DNA from: UBA8437 sp003445035
GTDB taxonomy: Bacteria; Planctomycetota; Planctomycetia; Planctomycetales; Planctomycetaceae
Direction: 5' to 3'
Assembly: GCA_937901285.1 (NCBI GenBank)
Contig: CALCHI010000431.1
Span: 1-8,543 of the forward strand
DNA length: 8,543 nt
How positions within the stretch are numbered: the first letter of the stretch is position 1; the number at the start of each line of letters is the position of its first letter. This document shows, piece after piece, positions 1 to 6,121 of the stretch. A program made the translations under genes and the position numbers. The notes below the pieces were generated by a model that worked only from the letters and a program-made list of their open reading frames with translations, searched no databases and was not told where the DNA came from.

Positions 1-252
1 ATCGAAGATCTCCCCGAGGACGTCCGTGCTCGGAGTCCCGAGTCGCGTCCCGTGGTGCTCGCCGGGCGGGTGTCTCAACCGGCTGCCTCCCCGGAAAACG
101 CGCCGGCAGCCCGGTCCGACGGTGGCGACGAACGGGACTGGTTACTCGACGCGCTAAGGGATTCCGGCGGAAACAAGGCCCGGGCAGCCCGCACACTGGG
201 GCTTCCTCGCAGCACGTTTTTCAGCAAGCTCAAAAAGCACGGGCTCGACTGA
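1..252 (+). CDS. C-terminal end of a sigma-54-dependent transcriptional regulator (Fis-type HTH), 5' truncated by the window
   Basis: The frame is open from base 1 to a TGA at 250-252, leaving 83 visible residues of a longer protein. The first residues, IEDLPEDVRA, resemble the end of the AAA+ domain of NtrC-family enhancer-binding proteins, where an 'I..EDLP' segment is common. A Pro/Ala/Ser-rich linker follows (about residues 11-45). Residues 46-82 form a Fis-type DNA-binding domain: a first helix WLLDALRDSGGN, a second helix KARAARTLGL, and a recognition helix PRSTFFSKLKKHGL. Such proteins use ATP to remodel sigma-54 RNA polymerase at -24/-12 promoters. The ATPase core and any receiver domain lie outside the window, so the signal and targets cannot be read. 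The gene converges on the CvpA-like gene with only 17 bases between the stops. An internal GTG at 52 is not the start, because homologous sequence precedes it. Confidence 0.82.
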   Translation: MEDLPEDVRARSPESRPVVLAGRVSQPAASPENAPAARSDGGDERDWLLDALRDSGGNKARAARTLGLPRSTFFSKLKKHGLD

Positions 253-269
253 ACACGAGGCCAGGTCGA

Positions 270-1004
270 TCAGAACGTCGGTCCGCCACCGCCGCCCTGC
301 GACGGAGCTCCCTGTTCGATCCTCACTCCACCGCCCGACGACGTCGCCCCCCCGCCAATGGCCAGGGTGCCGCTGGCGATCTGTTGTCGCCTCGTCGCGT
401 AACGGATGATGAATGACGGCCACGTGGTGTTGCCATGAGGTCCGATGCCCTCGCCCGTGGATGGGCGAATCGTGCGGGGACCGTCGAAGATCTTGCCGCC
501 GCCGCTTCTCTTGAGCGTCTCTTCGGAGACCCACTGCGTGAAGCCAAGCCACTGGCGGTCGGGTGCCACGATGTTCAGCAGGTTTCTCCGCTCGGGGGTG
601 AATCCCCAGAAGTTTCTCGGGAATGGACCGGTGTGCAACGCGGTCAACAGGAACGCCATCGTGACATAGCCGGCCAAAAGGCCACCGCCCCAGCGTCCGA
701 GTCCGTAGGCAAGGCGATCGGAGGTGATGAAACGGGGCGAGATGCGGTCGGTGAGGGTTCGGAGACCGAGCACGAGTCCGGCAAACAGCCCCAGCAGCGC
801 GAGGATGTCACAATGGCTTCGCCACCACAGGCTGCTCCCCAACCCCTCGAGCATTCCGGCCACGGGTTCGAAGAAGTTCATCGCCAGCAGCCCGCTGAAG
901 ATCACGATCAGGCTCGTCAACGCGGCTCCCCAGATTCCCTCGCTGGCAACGCTCCAGGTGACCAGCCCGAGGATGATCAACAGCAAGATATCGATTCCGC
1001 CCAT
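270..1004 (-). CDS. CvpA-like integral membrane protein
   Basis: This 244-residue protein has four hydrophobic segments in its N-terminal half (about residues 5-20, 25-45, 66-82 and 103-122). A soluble C-terminal half of about 120 residues ends in a Gly-rich tail (about 217-244, with GGGGG near the end). The arrangement, with a short charged loop after the second helix and a Gly-rich last helix (GRWGGGLLAGYV), fits the CvpA/colicin V production family, known as inner-membrane proteins of poorly defined role. The ATG at 1002-1004 is the natural start because the first helix begins at residue 4. Only 17 bases separate it from the stop of the upstream GspE-like gene, so the two are probably co-transcribed. 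A ribosome binding site is weak (GGGACG about 7 bases upstream). The family call rests on topology and recalled pattern; another four-helix membrane family is possible. The C-terminal half resembles nothing I recognise. Confidence 0.6.
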   Translation of the reverse strand: MGGIDILLLIILGLVTWSVASEGIWGAALTSLIVIFSGLLAMNFFEPVAGMLEGLGSSLWWRSHCDILALLGLFAGLVLGLRTLTDRISPRFITSDRLAYGLGRWGGGLLAGYVTMAFLLTALHTGPFPRNFWGFTPERRNLLNIVAPDRQWLGFTQWVSEETLKRSGGGKIFDGPRTIRPSTGEGIGPHGNTTWPSFIIRYATRRQQIASGTLAIGGGATSSGGGVRIEQGAPSQGGGGGPTF

Positions 1005-1021
1005 GGTTTCGTCCCGTCGCT

Positions 1022-2875
1022 CTACTTGACGACCCGCAACAGTTCATCGACCGAGGTGACGCCGCGGACAACCAGTCTCAGCCCTTCCTCTTTCATGTAC
1101 AGCATGCCACCCTTGCGAGCTTCGGCCCGGATGGCCGTCATCGCCGACTGGTCACGGATCATGTCTCTCATCCGGTCGTTGACCGGCAGCAGTTCAAACA
1201 CCCCGATTCGGCCGCGATAACCCAGTCCGCCGCACGCCGGGCACTCGGTCTCGGGATTCTTCGGCGGCCGGTAGAACTTGCTGATCCGCTCGGCTGGCAG
1301 GTTCGCCTGCCGAAGAAACTCGGGCTTGGGCTTGTACGGTTCCTTGCACTGCGAGCACAGCCGGCGAACGAGTCGCTGGGCGAGGATTCCCGAGAGCGAA
1401 CTGGCAAGCATGAAGGGCTCGACCTCGAGATCAATGATGCGGTACAGGGCGGTGATCGTGTCGTTGGCGTGGACGGTCGAAAACACCATGTGGCCGGTGT
1501 TGGCCGCCTGGCAGGCGATATTGGCCGTCTCGACGTCCCGGATCTCCCCGATCATCACCACGTCGGGATCCTGCCTCAGCACGCTGCGAAGACTCGAGGC
1601 AAACGAGTTGCCGGCCCGCGAGTTGATCTCGATCTGGTTGACATTGTCGATGCGGTACTCGACCGGATCCTCGATCGTGATCACGTTGCGTTGAAACGTG
1701 TCGATCTCGTTGAGTGCGGCATACAACGTCGTCGACTTGCCGGCCCCGGTTGGTCCACAAACCAGCAGCAAGCCGTGTGGCTGGTGGATCACGTCGCCCA
1801 GCCCATCCGTCATCTGCTTGCGGAGGCCGAGGTCATCGAGTGTGCTGACCGAGTTGGACTGGTCGAGAATCCGCAGGCTCAACTTCTCACCGTAGCTGGT
1901 CCCCTGGGTGGCGACGCGGAAGTCGATCCGGCGGCCTTCTGTCGCCGCCTGGAAGCTGCCGTCCAGTGACCGCCGCTTCTCGGTGATGTCCATCGCCCCC
2001 AGCACCTTGCAGACGTTGACCACCGCATTGCCGACCGCGATATCGAAGGGCTCCATGGCGTAGAGCACTCCGTCGATCCGCATCCGGACCGAAACCTGTT
2101 CGGTCTTCGGCTCGAGGTGAATATCGGTCGCACGGCGAACGATGGCATCGTAGACCAGTTCCTTGGCCGCCATGTAGCCCCGCGAATTTTCGACCTGGCG
2201 GCTGCGGCCATCGTCACCACCCCGCCCATCGGACTTGCCGATGAACTGGATATCCGGTCCCGATGACACTTCCGCGGTTCGCCCTCCACCGACGGGCAGA
2301 CCGAGCCGCCTGAGAATCCGTCGGAAATGAGCGGGGGTCATCACCTTGGCCGAATCGGGCACCTTGGCATTCCGCTCGATGACGTAGAGCCAGTTCGGAA
2401 TCACGTAGGCCAGCAACAGCATCGGAAAACCGAGTAGCCTGGGAACGCACAGCGCGCAGAGGAATCCGATCCAGCCGCTGGGAATCACCACCGCCGTCCA
2501 GAACTCGTTGCGAACCTGCAGTGCCTGGCTATCGTCATCGACCCAGTAGCAGGTCCAGGTCCACAACAGGAACAGGCCCAGCAGCGGGATGTAGAGCAGG
2601 GGATTCAGGTAATTGCCACCGCCCTGGCGGATCGCCGAGCGAGGATGTGGCAGGACGATACCCCGCGAAAAAGCCTCGGGAAATTCCGGCAACCCCCTCC
2701 CGGAGACAGACACGGCGACCGCCTGCGCCTCGCCGGAGCCTTCGGTTGGGTTGTTGTCCGGTGCCGGCGGCTGGGCCCTGGCGATCGATGCCGCGCCGGG
2801 ACCTCCCGGTATCGGGAACGGCAACAGGACGGCCACCAACAGGCTCAACACCAACAAGAACCGTGGACCGTTCAC
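1022..2875 (-). CDS. Membrane-anchored GspE/PilB-like secretion or pilus assembly ATPase
   Basis: This is a hexameric-motor ATPase of the type II secretion/type IV pilus superfamily. With the GTG at 2873-2875 as start it has 617 residues. The ATPase core shows the ASDIHLEP-like motif RATDIHLEP (248-256), Walker A GPTGAGKST (374-382), Asp box IEDPVEY (401-407), Walker B VVMIGEIRD (439-447), His box STVHANDT (466-473) and the GspE/PilB zinc site C507-x2-C510 ... C545-x2-C548. The N-terminus is unusual. Residues 6-34 look like a Sec signal peptide ending A-R-A before Gln35. A Pro-rich linker follows, then three hydrophobic segments (about 91-111, 126-145 and 146-165), in place of the usual cytoplasmic MshEN/N1 domain. 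That topology would leave the ATPase in the cytoplasm. The GTG start is preferred because GGGAGA lies 7 bases upstream and it puts the signal peptide at the very N-terminus. A TTG at 2918-2920 would add 15 residues. The gene sits between pilT and the CvpA-like gene. Confidence 0.88.
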   Translation of the reverse strand: MNGPRFLLVLSLLVAVLLPFPIPGGPGAASIARAQPPAPDNNPTEGSGEAQAVAVSVSGRGLPEFPEAFSRGIVLPHPRSAIRQGGGNYLNPLLYIPLLGLFLLWTWTCYWVDDDSQALQVRNEFWTAVVIPSGWIGFLCALCVPRLLGFPMLLLAYVIPNWLYVIERNAKVPDSAKVMTPAHFRRILRRLGLPVGGGRTAEVSSGPDIQFIGKSDGRGGDDGRSRQVENSRGYMAAKELVYDAIVRRATDIHLEPKTEQVSVRMRIDGVLYAMEPFDIAVGNAVVNVCKVLGAMDITEKRRSLDGSFQAATEGRRIDFRVATQGTSYGEKLSLRILDQSNSVSTLDDLGLRKQMTDGLGDVIHQPHGLLLVCGPTGAGKSTTLYAALNEIDTFQRNVITIEDPVEYRIDNVNQIEINSRAGNSFASSLRSVLRQDPDVVMIGEIRDVETANIACQAANTGHMVFSTVHANDTITALYRIIDLEVEPFMLASSLSGILAQRLVRRLCSQCKEPYKPKPEFLRQANLPAERISKFYRPPKNPETECPACGGLGYRGRIGVFELLPVNDRMRDMIRDQSAMTAIRAEARKGGMLYMKEEGLRLVVRGVTSVDELLRVVK

Positions 2876-2882
2876 ACCAGAG

Positions 2883-2888
2883 TCTCCC
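2883..2888 (-). promoter_or_regulatory. Ribosome binding site that decides the GspE-like start
   Basis: GGGAGA on the minus strand, 7 bases before the GTG at 2873-2875. The same hexamer precedes hisF and the DUF1501 gene, which supports GTG over the upstream TTG at 2918-2920. Confidence 0.6.
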
Positions 2889-2926
2889 GCGGCCCCCCTC
2901 ACCAGTCGGGCCCCGCTCAATGCACG

Positions 2927-4072
2927 CTACAGAATAGCTGCCGCCTTCACATCAATGCCCTTGAGCATCATCTTCAGTTCCTCGACCGACCCGGACACCT
3001 CGAATGCCGCAGCCCGGCTGATAAATTCGTCCTCGATGAAGTTATACAGGCTCTCGTTGAACAACTGCATTCCCTCGTCTTTGCCGATCCGGATCGCATC
3101 GACCAGCTTCCCATCTTCCCCCTCGAGAATCAGCTTCCGGACCGTGGGATTGAACTTCATGATCTCGACGATCGGCACCCGCTTGGGATCCTCCCTGACC
3201 GTCGGCACGAGCTTCTGGGCAACGATGCCCTTCATGTTGAACGCCATGCTGCTTCGCAATGCCCTGTGCATGTCCTGTGGGAACAGGTCCAGGATCCGGC
3301 CGATGCAACTCGGGGCGGTCGACGCGTGGATCGTGCCGAAAACCAGGTGACCGGTCTCGGCCGCGTGCATCGCCGTCTCGAAGGTCTCGGCGTCACGCAT
3401 CTCGCCCACCAGCATCACGTCGGGGTCCTGGCGAACTGCGTGCTTCAGGGCGATCTCAAAGTCCTTGACGTCCAGGCCGACTTCCCGCTGATTGATCAGA
3501 CACTTGTCCGGTGTGTAGACGAATTCGATCGGGTCCTCGATCGTCAGCACGTGTTTCCGGTAGTTGGCGTTGATCCAGTTGAGCATCGAGGCGATCGTCG
3601 TGCTCTTGCCACTGCCGGTCACGCCGGCCAGCAGGATCATGCCCTGGTCAAACTTGCAGAGTTCTTCCATCGCCGATGGCAGATACAGGCCCTCGAAGTC
3701 GGGAATCCACCGCTCGACCTTCCGGGCGACCATGCCCCAGTTACCCAACTGGATAAACAGGTTCACGCGGAATCGCCAGGTCTCGCCCTCGTATTCGACG
3801 ACATGGGCGAAGTCGGTCCCGCCATTTTCATCAAAGATCTTGCGACTCCGCTCGTCCATCATCGGACCGAACAGCTGCTGCATGTGCTCGCGTTCGATCG
3901 ACTCCATCTGCAGTTCGCGGAGCGTCCCCTTGACCCGCAGGATCGGCGCCTTGCCCACCTGCATGTGGAGGTCCGAACCGTCGTGCTTGATCAACTGCCG
4001 GAAGATCTTGTCGACTTCCAGCTCGTCACCGCCTGCGACTGACTTGGGGGGGGCATCGAGTTCTGTGGCCAT
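2927..4072 (-). CDS. pilT: PilT-family twitching/retraction ATPase
   Basis: This 381-residue cytoplasmic motor ATPase belongs to the PilT branch. In type IV pilus systems PilT depolymerises the pilus and drives retraction. Visible motifs are Walker A GVTGSGKST (150-158), Asp box TIEDPIEF (177-184), Walker B VMLVGEMRD (219-227) and the His box GTIHAST with H249 (246-252). The PilT-type C-terminal motif FNPTVRKLILEG (307-318) is followed by GKDEGMQLFNESL (330-342). It lacks the tetracysteine zinc site of GspE/PilB, as expected for PilT. It is somewhat longer than the usual 340-370 residues because of a roughly 15-residue N-terminal extension and a C-terminal tail ending KGIDVKAAAIL. The ATG at 4070-4072 follows GAGGGAG (4084-4090) by 11 bases. 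It lies 45 bases after hisF and before the GspE-like gene, probably in one transcript. The actual machine it powers is not in view. Confidence 0.92.
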   Translation of the reverse strand: MATELDAPPKSVAGGDELEVDKIFRQLIKHDGSDLHMQVGKAPILRVKGTLRELQMESIEREHMQQLFGPMMDERSRKIFDENGGTDFAHVVEYEGETWRFRVNLFIQLGNWGMVARKVERWIPDFEGLYLPSAMEELCKFDQGMILLAGVTGSGKSTTIASMLNWINANYRKHVLTIEDPIEFVYTPDKCLINQREVGLDVKDFEIALKHAVRQDPDVMLVGEMRDAETFETAMHAAETGHLVFGTIHASTAPSCIGRILDLFPQDMHRALRSSMAFNMKGIVAQKLVPTVREDPKRVPIVEIMKFNPTVRKLILEGEDGKLVDAIRIGKDEGMQLFNESLYNFIEDEFISRAAAFEVSGSVEELKMMLKGIDVKAAAIL

Positions 4073-4083
4073 CTTGTTCTAGA

Positions 4084-4090
4084 CTCCCTC
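4084..4090 (-). promoter_or_regulatory. Ribosome binding site of pilT
   Basis: GAGGGAG on the minus strand, 11 bases before the pilT ATG. The spacing is a little long but acceptable. It lies in the 45-base hisF-pilT gap, which shows no other signal. Confidence 0.5.
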
Positions 4091-4117
4091 TGGACTCGGT
4101 GGGGCGAACCCGGCCGT

Positions 4118-4900
4118 TCAGGCTGCCAGTCCGTCGGTTCTCACCACGACACCACGGTCAGCGAGAAACCTCTTGGTCTCAGCAATCGTGTACGTTCCGT
4201 AATGAAAGATACTCGCCGCCAGGGCGGCACTGGCACCACCGGTGGTGACGACTTCACACAGGTGTTCGGGCGATCCGGCTCCGCCACTGGCGACAACCGG
4301 GATCTTGACGGCCGCCGAAACGGCCCGCGTCATGGGGATATCATACCCATTCTGAGTACCGTCGGCATCCATCGATGTCAGCACAATCTCACCGGCCCCC
4401 AGCCGTTCGGCTTCGACCGCCCACTCAACCGCCTCGAGCCCCGTCGGCACCCGTCCGCCGTTGACGTGCACCTCCCAGAACTCCTCTCCCTGGCGGTCCA
4501 CCCGCTTGGGATCGATGTTGACCACGATGCACTGGCTGCCAAACCGCAACGCCGCTTCGCGGACCAGGTCCGGATCACTCACCGCCGACGAGTTGATCGA
4601 AACCTTGTCGCAACCGGCTTCGAGCAGGCAGCGAATGTCGTCCAGGGTGCGAATTCCGCCGCCCACCGTCAGCGGCATGAAAATCACCTCGCTGGTCCGT
4701 CGGACCACCTCGAGCATGATGTCCCGACCCTCGTGGCTGGCCGTGATGTCCAGGAACACCAGTTCGTCGGCTCCCGCCTCCTCGTATCCGGCCGCGATAT
4801 CCACCGGGTCGCCGGCATCGCGAAGATTGACGAAGTTCACGCCCTTGACCACTCGGCCGGCGTGCACGTCCAGGCAGGGAATGATCCGCTTTGCCAGCAT
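4118..4900 (-). CDS. hisF: Imidazole glycerol phosphate synthase cyclase subunit HisF
   Basis: HisF is the (beta/alpha)8-barrel subunit that uses ammonia from the HisH glutaminase to turn PRFAR into imidazole glycerol phosphate and AICAR, joining histidine and purine synthesis. The 260-residue product matches the usual 250-260. It starts with the hallmark MLAKRIIPCLDV, with catalytic Asp11, and has the second catalytic Asp130 in VVNIDPKRV. Phosphate-binding and barrel motifs follow: TVGGGIRTLDDI (78-89), SINSSAV (101-107), TSMDADGTQNGYD (175-187) and ASGGAGSPEH (204-213). The ATG at 4898-4900 is chosen because it gives the family N-terminus; an in-frame start at 4960 lies upstream of the predicted -10 box and is rejected. 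GGGAGA lies 11 bases upstream. No hisH, hisA or other his gene is in the window. The gene instead heads the pilT/GspE-like run, so histidine genes are apparently dispersed in this genome. Confidence 0.96.
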   Translation of the reverse strand: MLAKRIIPCLDVHAGRVVKGVNFVNLRDAGDPVDIAAGYEEAGADELVFLDITASHEGRDIMLEVVRRTSEVIFMPLTVGGGIRTLDDIRCLLEAGCDKVSINSSAVSDPDLVREAALRFGSQCIVVNIDPKRVDRQGEEFWEVHVNGGRVPTGLEAVEWAVEAERLGAGEIVLTSMDADGTQNGYDIPMTRAVSAAVKIPVVASGGAGSPEHLCEVVTTGGASAALAASIFHYGTYTIAETKRFLADRGVVVRTDGLAA

Positions 4901-4911
4901 TGTGGTGGTCG

Positions 4912-4917
4912 TCTCCC
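4912..4917 (-). promoter_or_regulatory. Ribosome binding site of hisF
   Basis: GGGAGA on the minus strand, 11 bases before the ATG at 4898-4900. It supports the short 260-residue form of HisF. Confidence 0.5.
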
Positions 4918-4941
4918 ACTCCGCATCACTCGAGCGACTCA

Positions 4942-4970
4942 ACTGTATGCCTCGCCCCATCCAACGTCAA
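4942..4970 (-). promoter_or_regulatory. Candidate sigma-70-type promoter of the hisF operon
   Basis: On the minus strand, TTGACG (4965-4970) and TACAGT (4942-4947) are separated by exactly 17 bases. They match the -35 and -10 consensus at 5 of 6 and 4 of 6 positions. Transcription would start near 4935 and give a leader of about 35 bases. It lies in the 135-base divergent gap between hisF and the UxuA-like gene. No equally good promoter was seen for the plus-strand gene in this gap. Confidence 0.5.
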
Positions 4971-5035
4971 TGTGCCACAATGGCCCCCGATCCCTGTCCG
5001 TATTGAATCCCATTCCCCCCTCACGGTCCGCCTCG

Positions 5036-6058
5036 ATGATCCCCGCCACGCAACTCGACGAACTCCCCATCCGGGTCGGACTCGGGCAGTTCCAGCTCAC
5101 CTCCGACTCCCTGCTGGCCTACATCAAGCAGTGCGGTGTCGACGATATCCAGATGAACACGGCACAGCTTCCCGGTGACAGTCGCTGGGAATTCGAGGAC
5201 CTGGCCGGTCTGCGGGAACGGGTCAACGCCGCGGGACTTCGCCTGATGTCCCTCGAAAACGTCCCCGTCACGTTCTACGACAAGATCATGCTGGGGCTGC
5301 CCGGCCGGGACGAACAACTCGACCACATGGTCGCCACCGTCACCAACATGGGACGGGCGGGGATCCCCATCCTCGGTTACCACTTCATGCCGACCGGAGT
5401 CTGGCGAACCAGCAAAACCCAGGCAGTCCGCGGTGGCGCCCTGGCAACCCGTTACGACCACCAGTTGGCCACCTCAACAGACGATGACCGTTTCCAGCAC
5501 AAGAACTCCACGGCCCACCCCGACCGCGACTACACCGTCGAGGAGATGTGGGAGAACTACTGCTGGTATCTCGAAAGAATCCTGCCGGCGTGCGAGGCGG
5601 CCGGCGTCCGGTTGGCCCTGCATCCCGACGACCCCCCGGTGGACGCCGCGCTGGGTCGTGTCCCGCGACTGTTTCACGGCTTCGACTGCTTCCGCAAAGC
5701 ACTCGAAACGTTCGACTCACCCATGCACGGGCTGAACTTCTGCCACGGATGCTGGTCTGAGATGAAAGCCGGCGAGGGCGTGCTGGACGCGATCCGACAC
5801 TTCGGCAGCCGGGACAGGATCTTCTACGTCCATTTTCGTGACGTGCAGGGCGGAATCGAAGATTTCACCGAGTGCTTCCTGGGTGACGGGAACTGCGACC
5901 CGGTTGAGACCATTCGCACGCTGAAAGACGTCGGCTTCCGCGGCTTCCTGATCCCCGACCACGTGCCGCAGATGGAAGGCGACGAGGGCTGGAACCACCG
6001 GGGACGGGCCTGGACGGTCGGTTACATCCGCGGGTTGCTTGACGCGGTGTCGGGTTAA
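5036..6058 (+). CDS. UxuA-like (mannonate dehydratase family) TIM-barrel protein
   Basis: This 340-residue protein of the xylose-isomerase-like TIM-barrel class resembles D-mannonate dehydratase, which converts D-mannonate to 2-keto-3-deoxygluconate in hexuronate breakdown using Mn2+ or Fe2+. Landmarks are YHFMP (115-119), the signature HPDDPP (196-201), NFCHGCW (234-240), VHFRD (265-269), IPDHVPQM (306-313) and a C-terminal GYIRGL (329-334). By family knowledge the metal ligands are two His, one Cys and one Asp, here probably H196, C236, H266 and D308; H309 follows in the PDH motif. It lacks the roughly 60-residue insertion of E. coli UxuA (about 394 residues) and is near the shorter forms. 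The motif PDHVPQM departs from the PDHGHQM of classical UxuA, so the substrate may differ. The ATG at 5036 is chosen by N-terminal fit; no clear ribosome binding site precedes it. It is divergent from hisF, with no other hexuronate gene nearby. Confidence 0.8.
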   Translation: MIPATQLDELPIRVGLGQFQLTSDSLLAYIKQCGVDDIQMNTAQLPGDSRWEFEDLAGLRERVNAAGLRLMSLENVPVTFYDKIMLGLPGRDEQLDHMVATVTNMGRAGIPILGYHFMPTGVWRTSKTQAVRGGALATRYDHQLATSTDDDRFQHKNSTAHPDRDYTVEEMWENYCWYLERILPACEAAGVRLALHPDDPPVDAALGRVPRLFHGFDCFRKALETFDSPMHGLNFCHGCWSEMKAGEGVLDAIRHFGSRDRIFYVHFRDVQGGIEDFTECFLGDGNCDPVETIRTLKDVGFRGFLIPDHVPQMEGDEGWNHRGRAWTVGYIRGLLDAVSG

Positions 6059-6063
6059 ACGCA

Positions 6064-6096
6064 CGGGAGCCGGCCTCGTGAAGAAACCGGCTCCCG
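6064..6096. terminator. Hairpin between convergent genes, candidate bidirectional terminator
   Basis: A perfect 10-base-pair GC-rich stem is formed by CGGGAGCCGG (6064-6073) and CCGGCTCCCG (6087-6096), with a 13-base loop. It starts 5 bases after the stop of the UxuA-like gene and ends 25 bases before the stop of the convergent DUF1501 gene. Neither strand has a run of T after the stem: the plus strand reads GTGGTC, and the minus strand has only TTT some 5 bases on. It is therefore not a textbook intrinsic terminator, but the place and symmetry suit a shared one. Confidence 0.6.
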
Positions 6097-6121
6097 GTGG
6101 TCATCGAACTGACCCACCCCG

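Noticed and set aside
435..1220. 261-codon plus-strand open frame opposite the CvpA-like gene
   Set aside because: Composition rich in Gln, Glu and Arg with no hydrophobic pattern; it spans two minus-strand genes and their junction.
2645..4042. 465-codon plus-strand open frame opposite pilT and the start of the GspE-like gene
   Set aside because: No recognisable domain, and Arg/His/Gln-rich composition typical of an antisense shadow; pilT on the other strand is unmistakable.
4047..4054. Run of eight G (plus strand) near the start of pilT as a phase-variable tract
   Set aside because: It is in the variable N-terminal extension and the frame is intact. One short tract without evidence of length variation is not enough to claim slipped-strand switching.
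4234..4247. Perfect 14-base palindrome CACCACCGGTGGTG
   Set aside because: It lies inside hisF and is fully explained by the codons for the conserved Thr-Thr-Gly-Gly stretch.
4957..4979. TGGCAC...TTGG on the minus strand upstream of hisF as a sigma-54 promoter
   Set aside because: Spacing between the GG and TTG elements is two bases too long and the conserved GC is missing, so it does not fit GG-N10-GC. The overlapping sigma-70-type promoter fits better.
4202..5035. In-frame open stretch upstream of the UxuA-like gene, as if a 618-residue fusion
   Set aside because: It is antisense to hisF, whose full set of family motifs and catalytic Asp residues is clear. Long open antisense frames are expected in GC-rich DNA.
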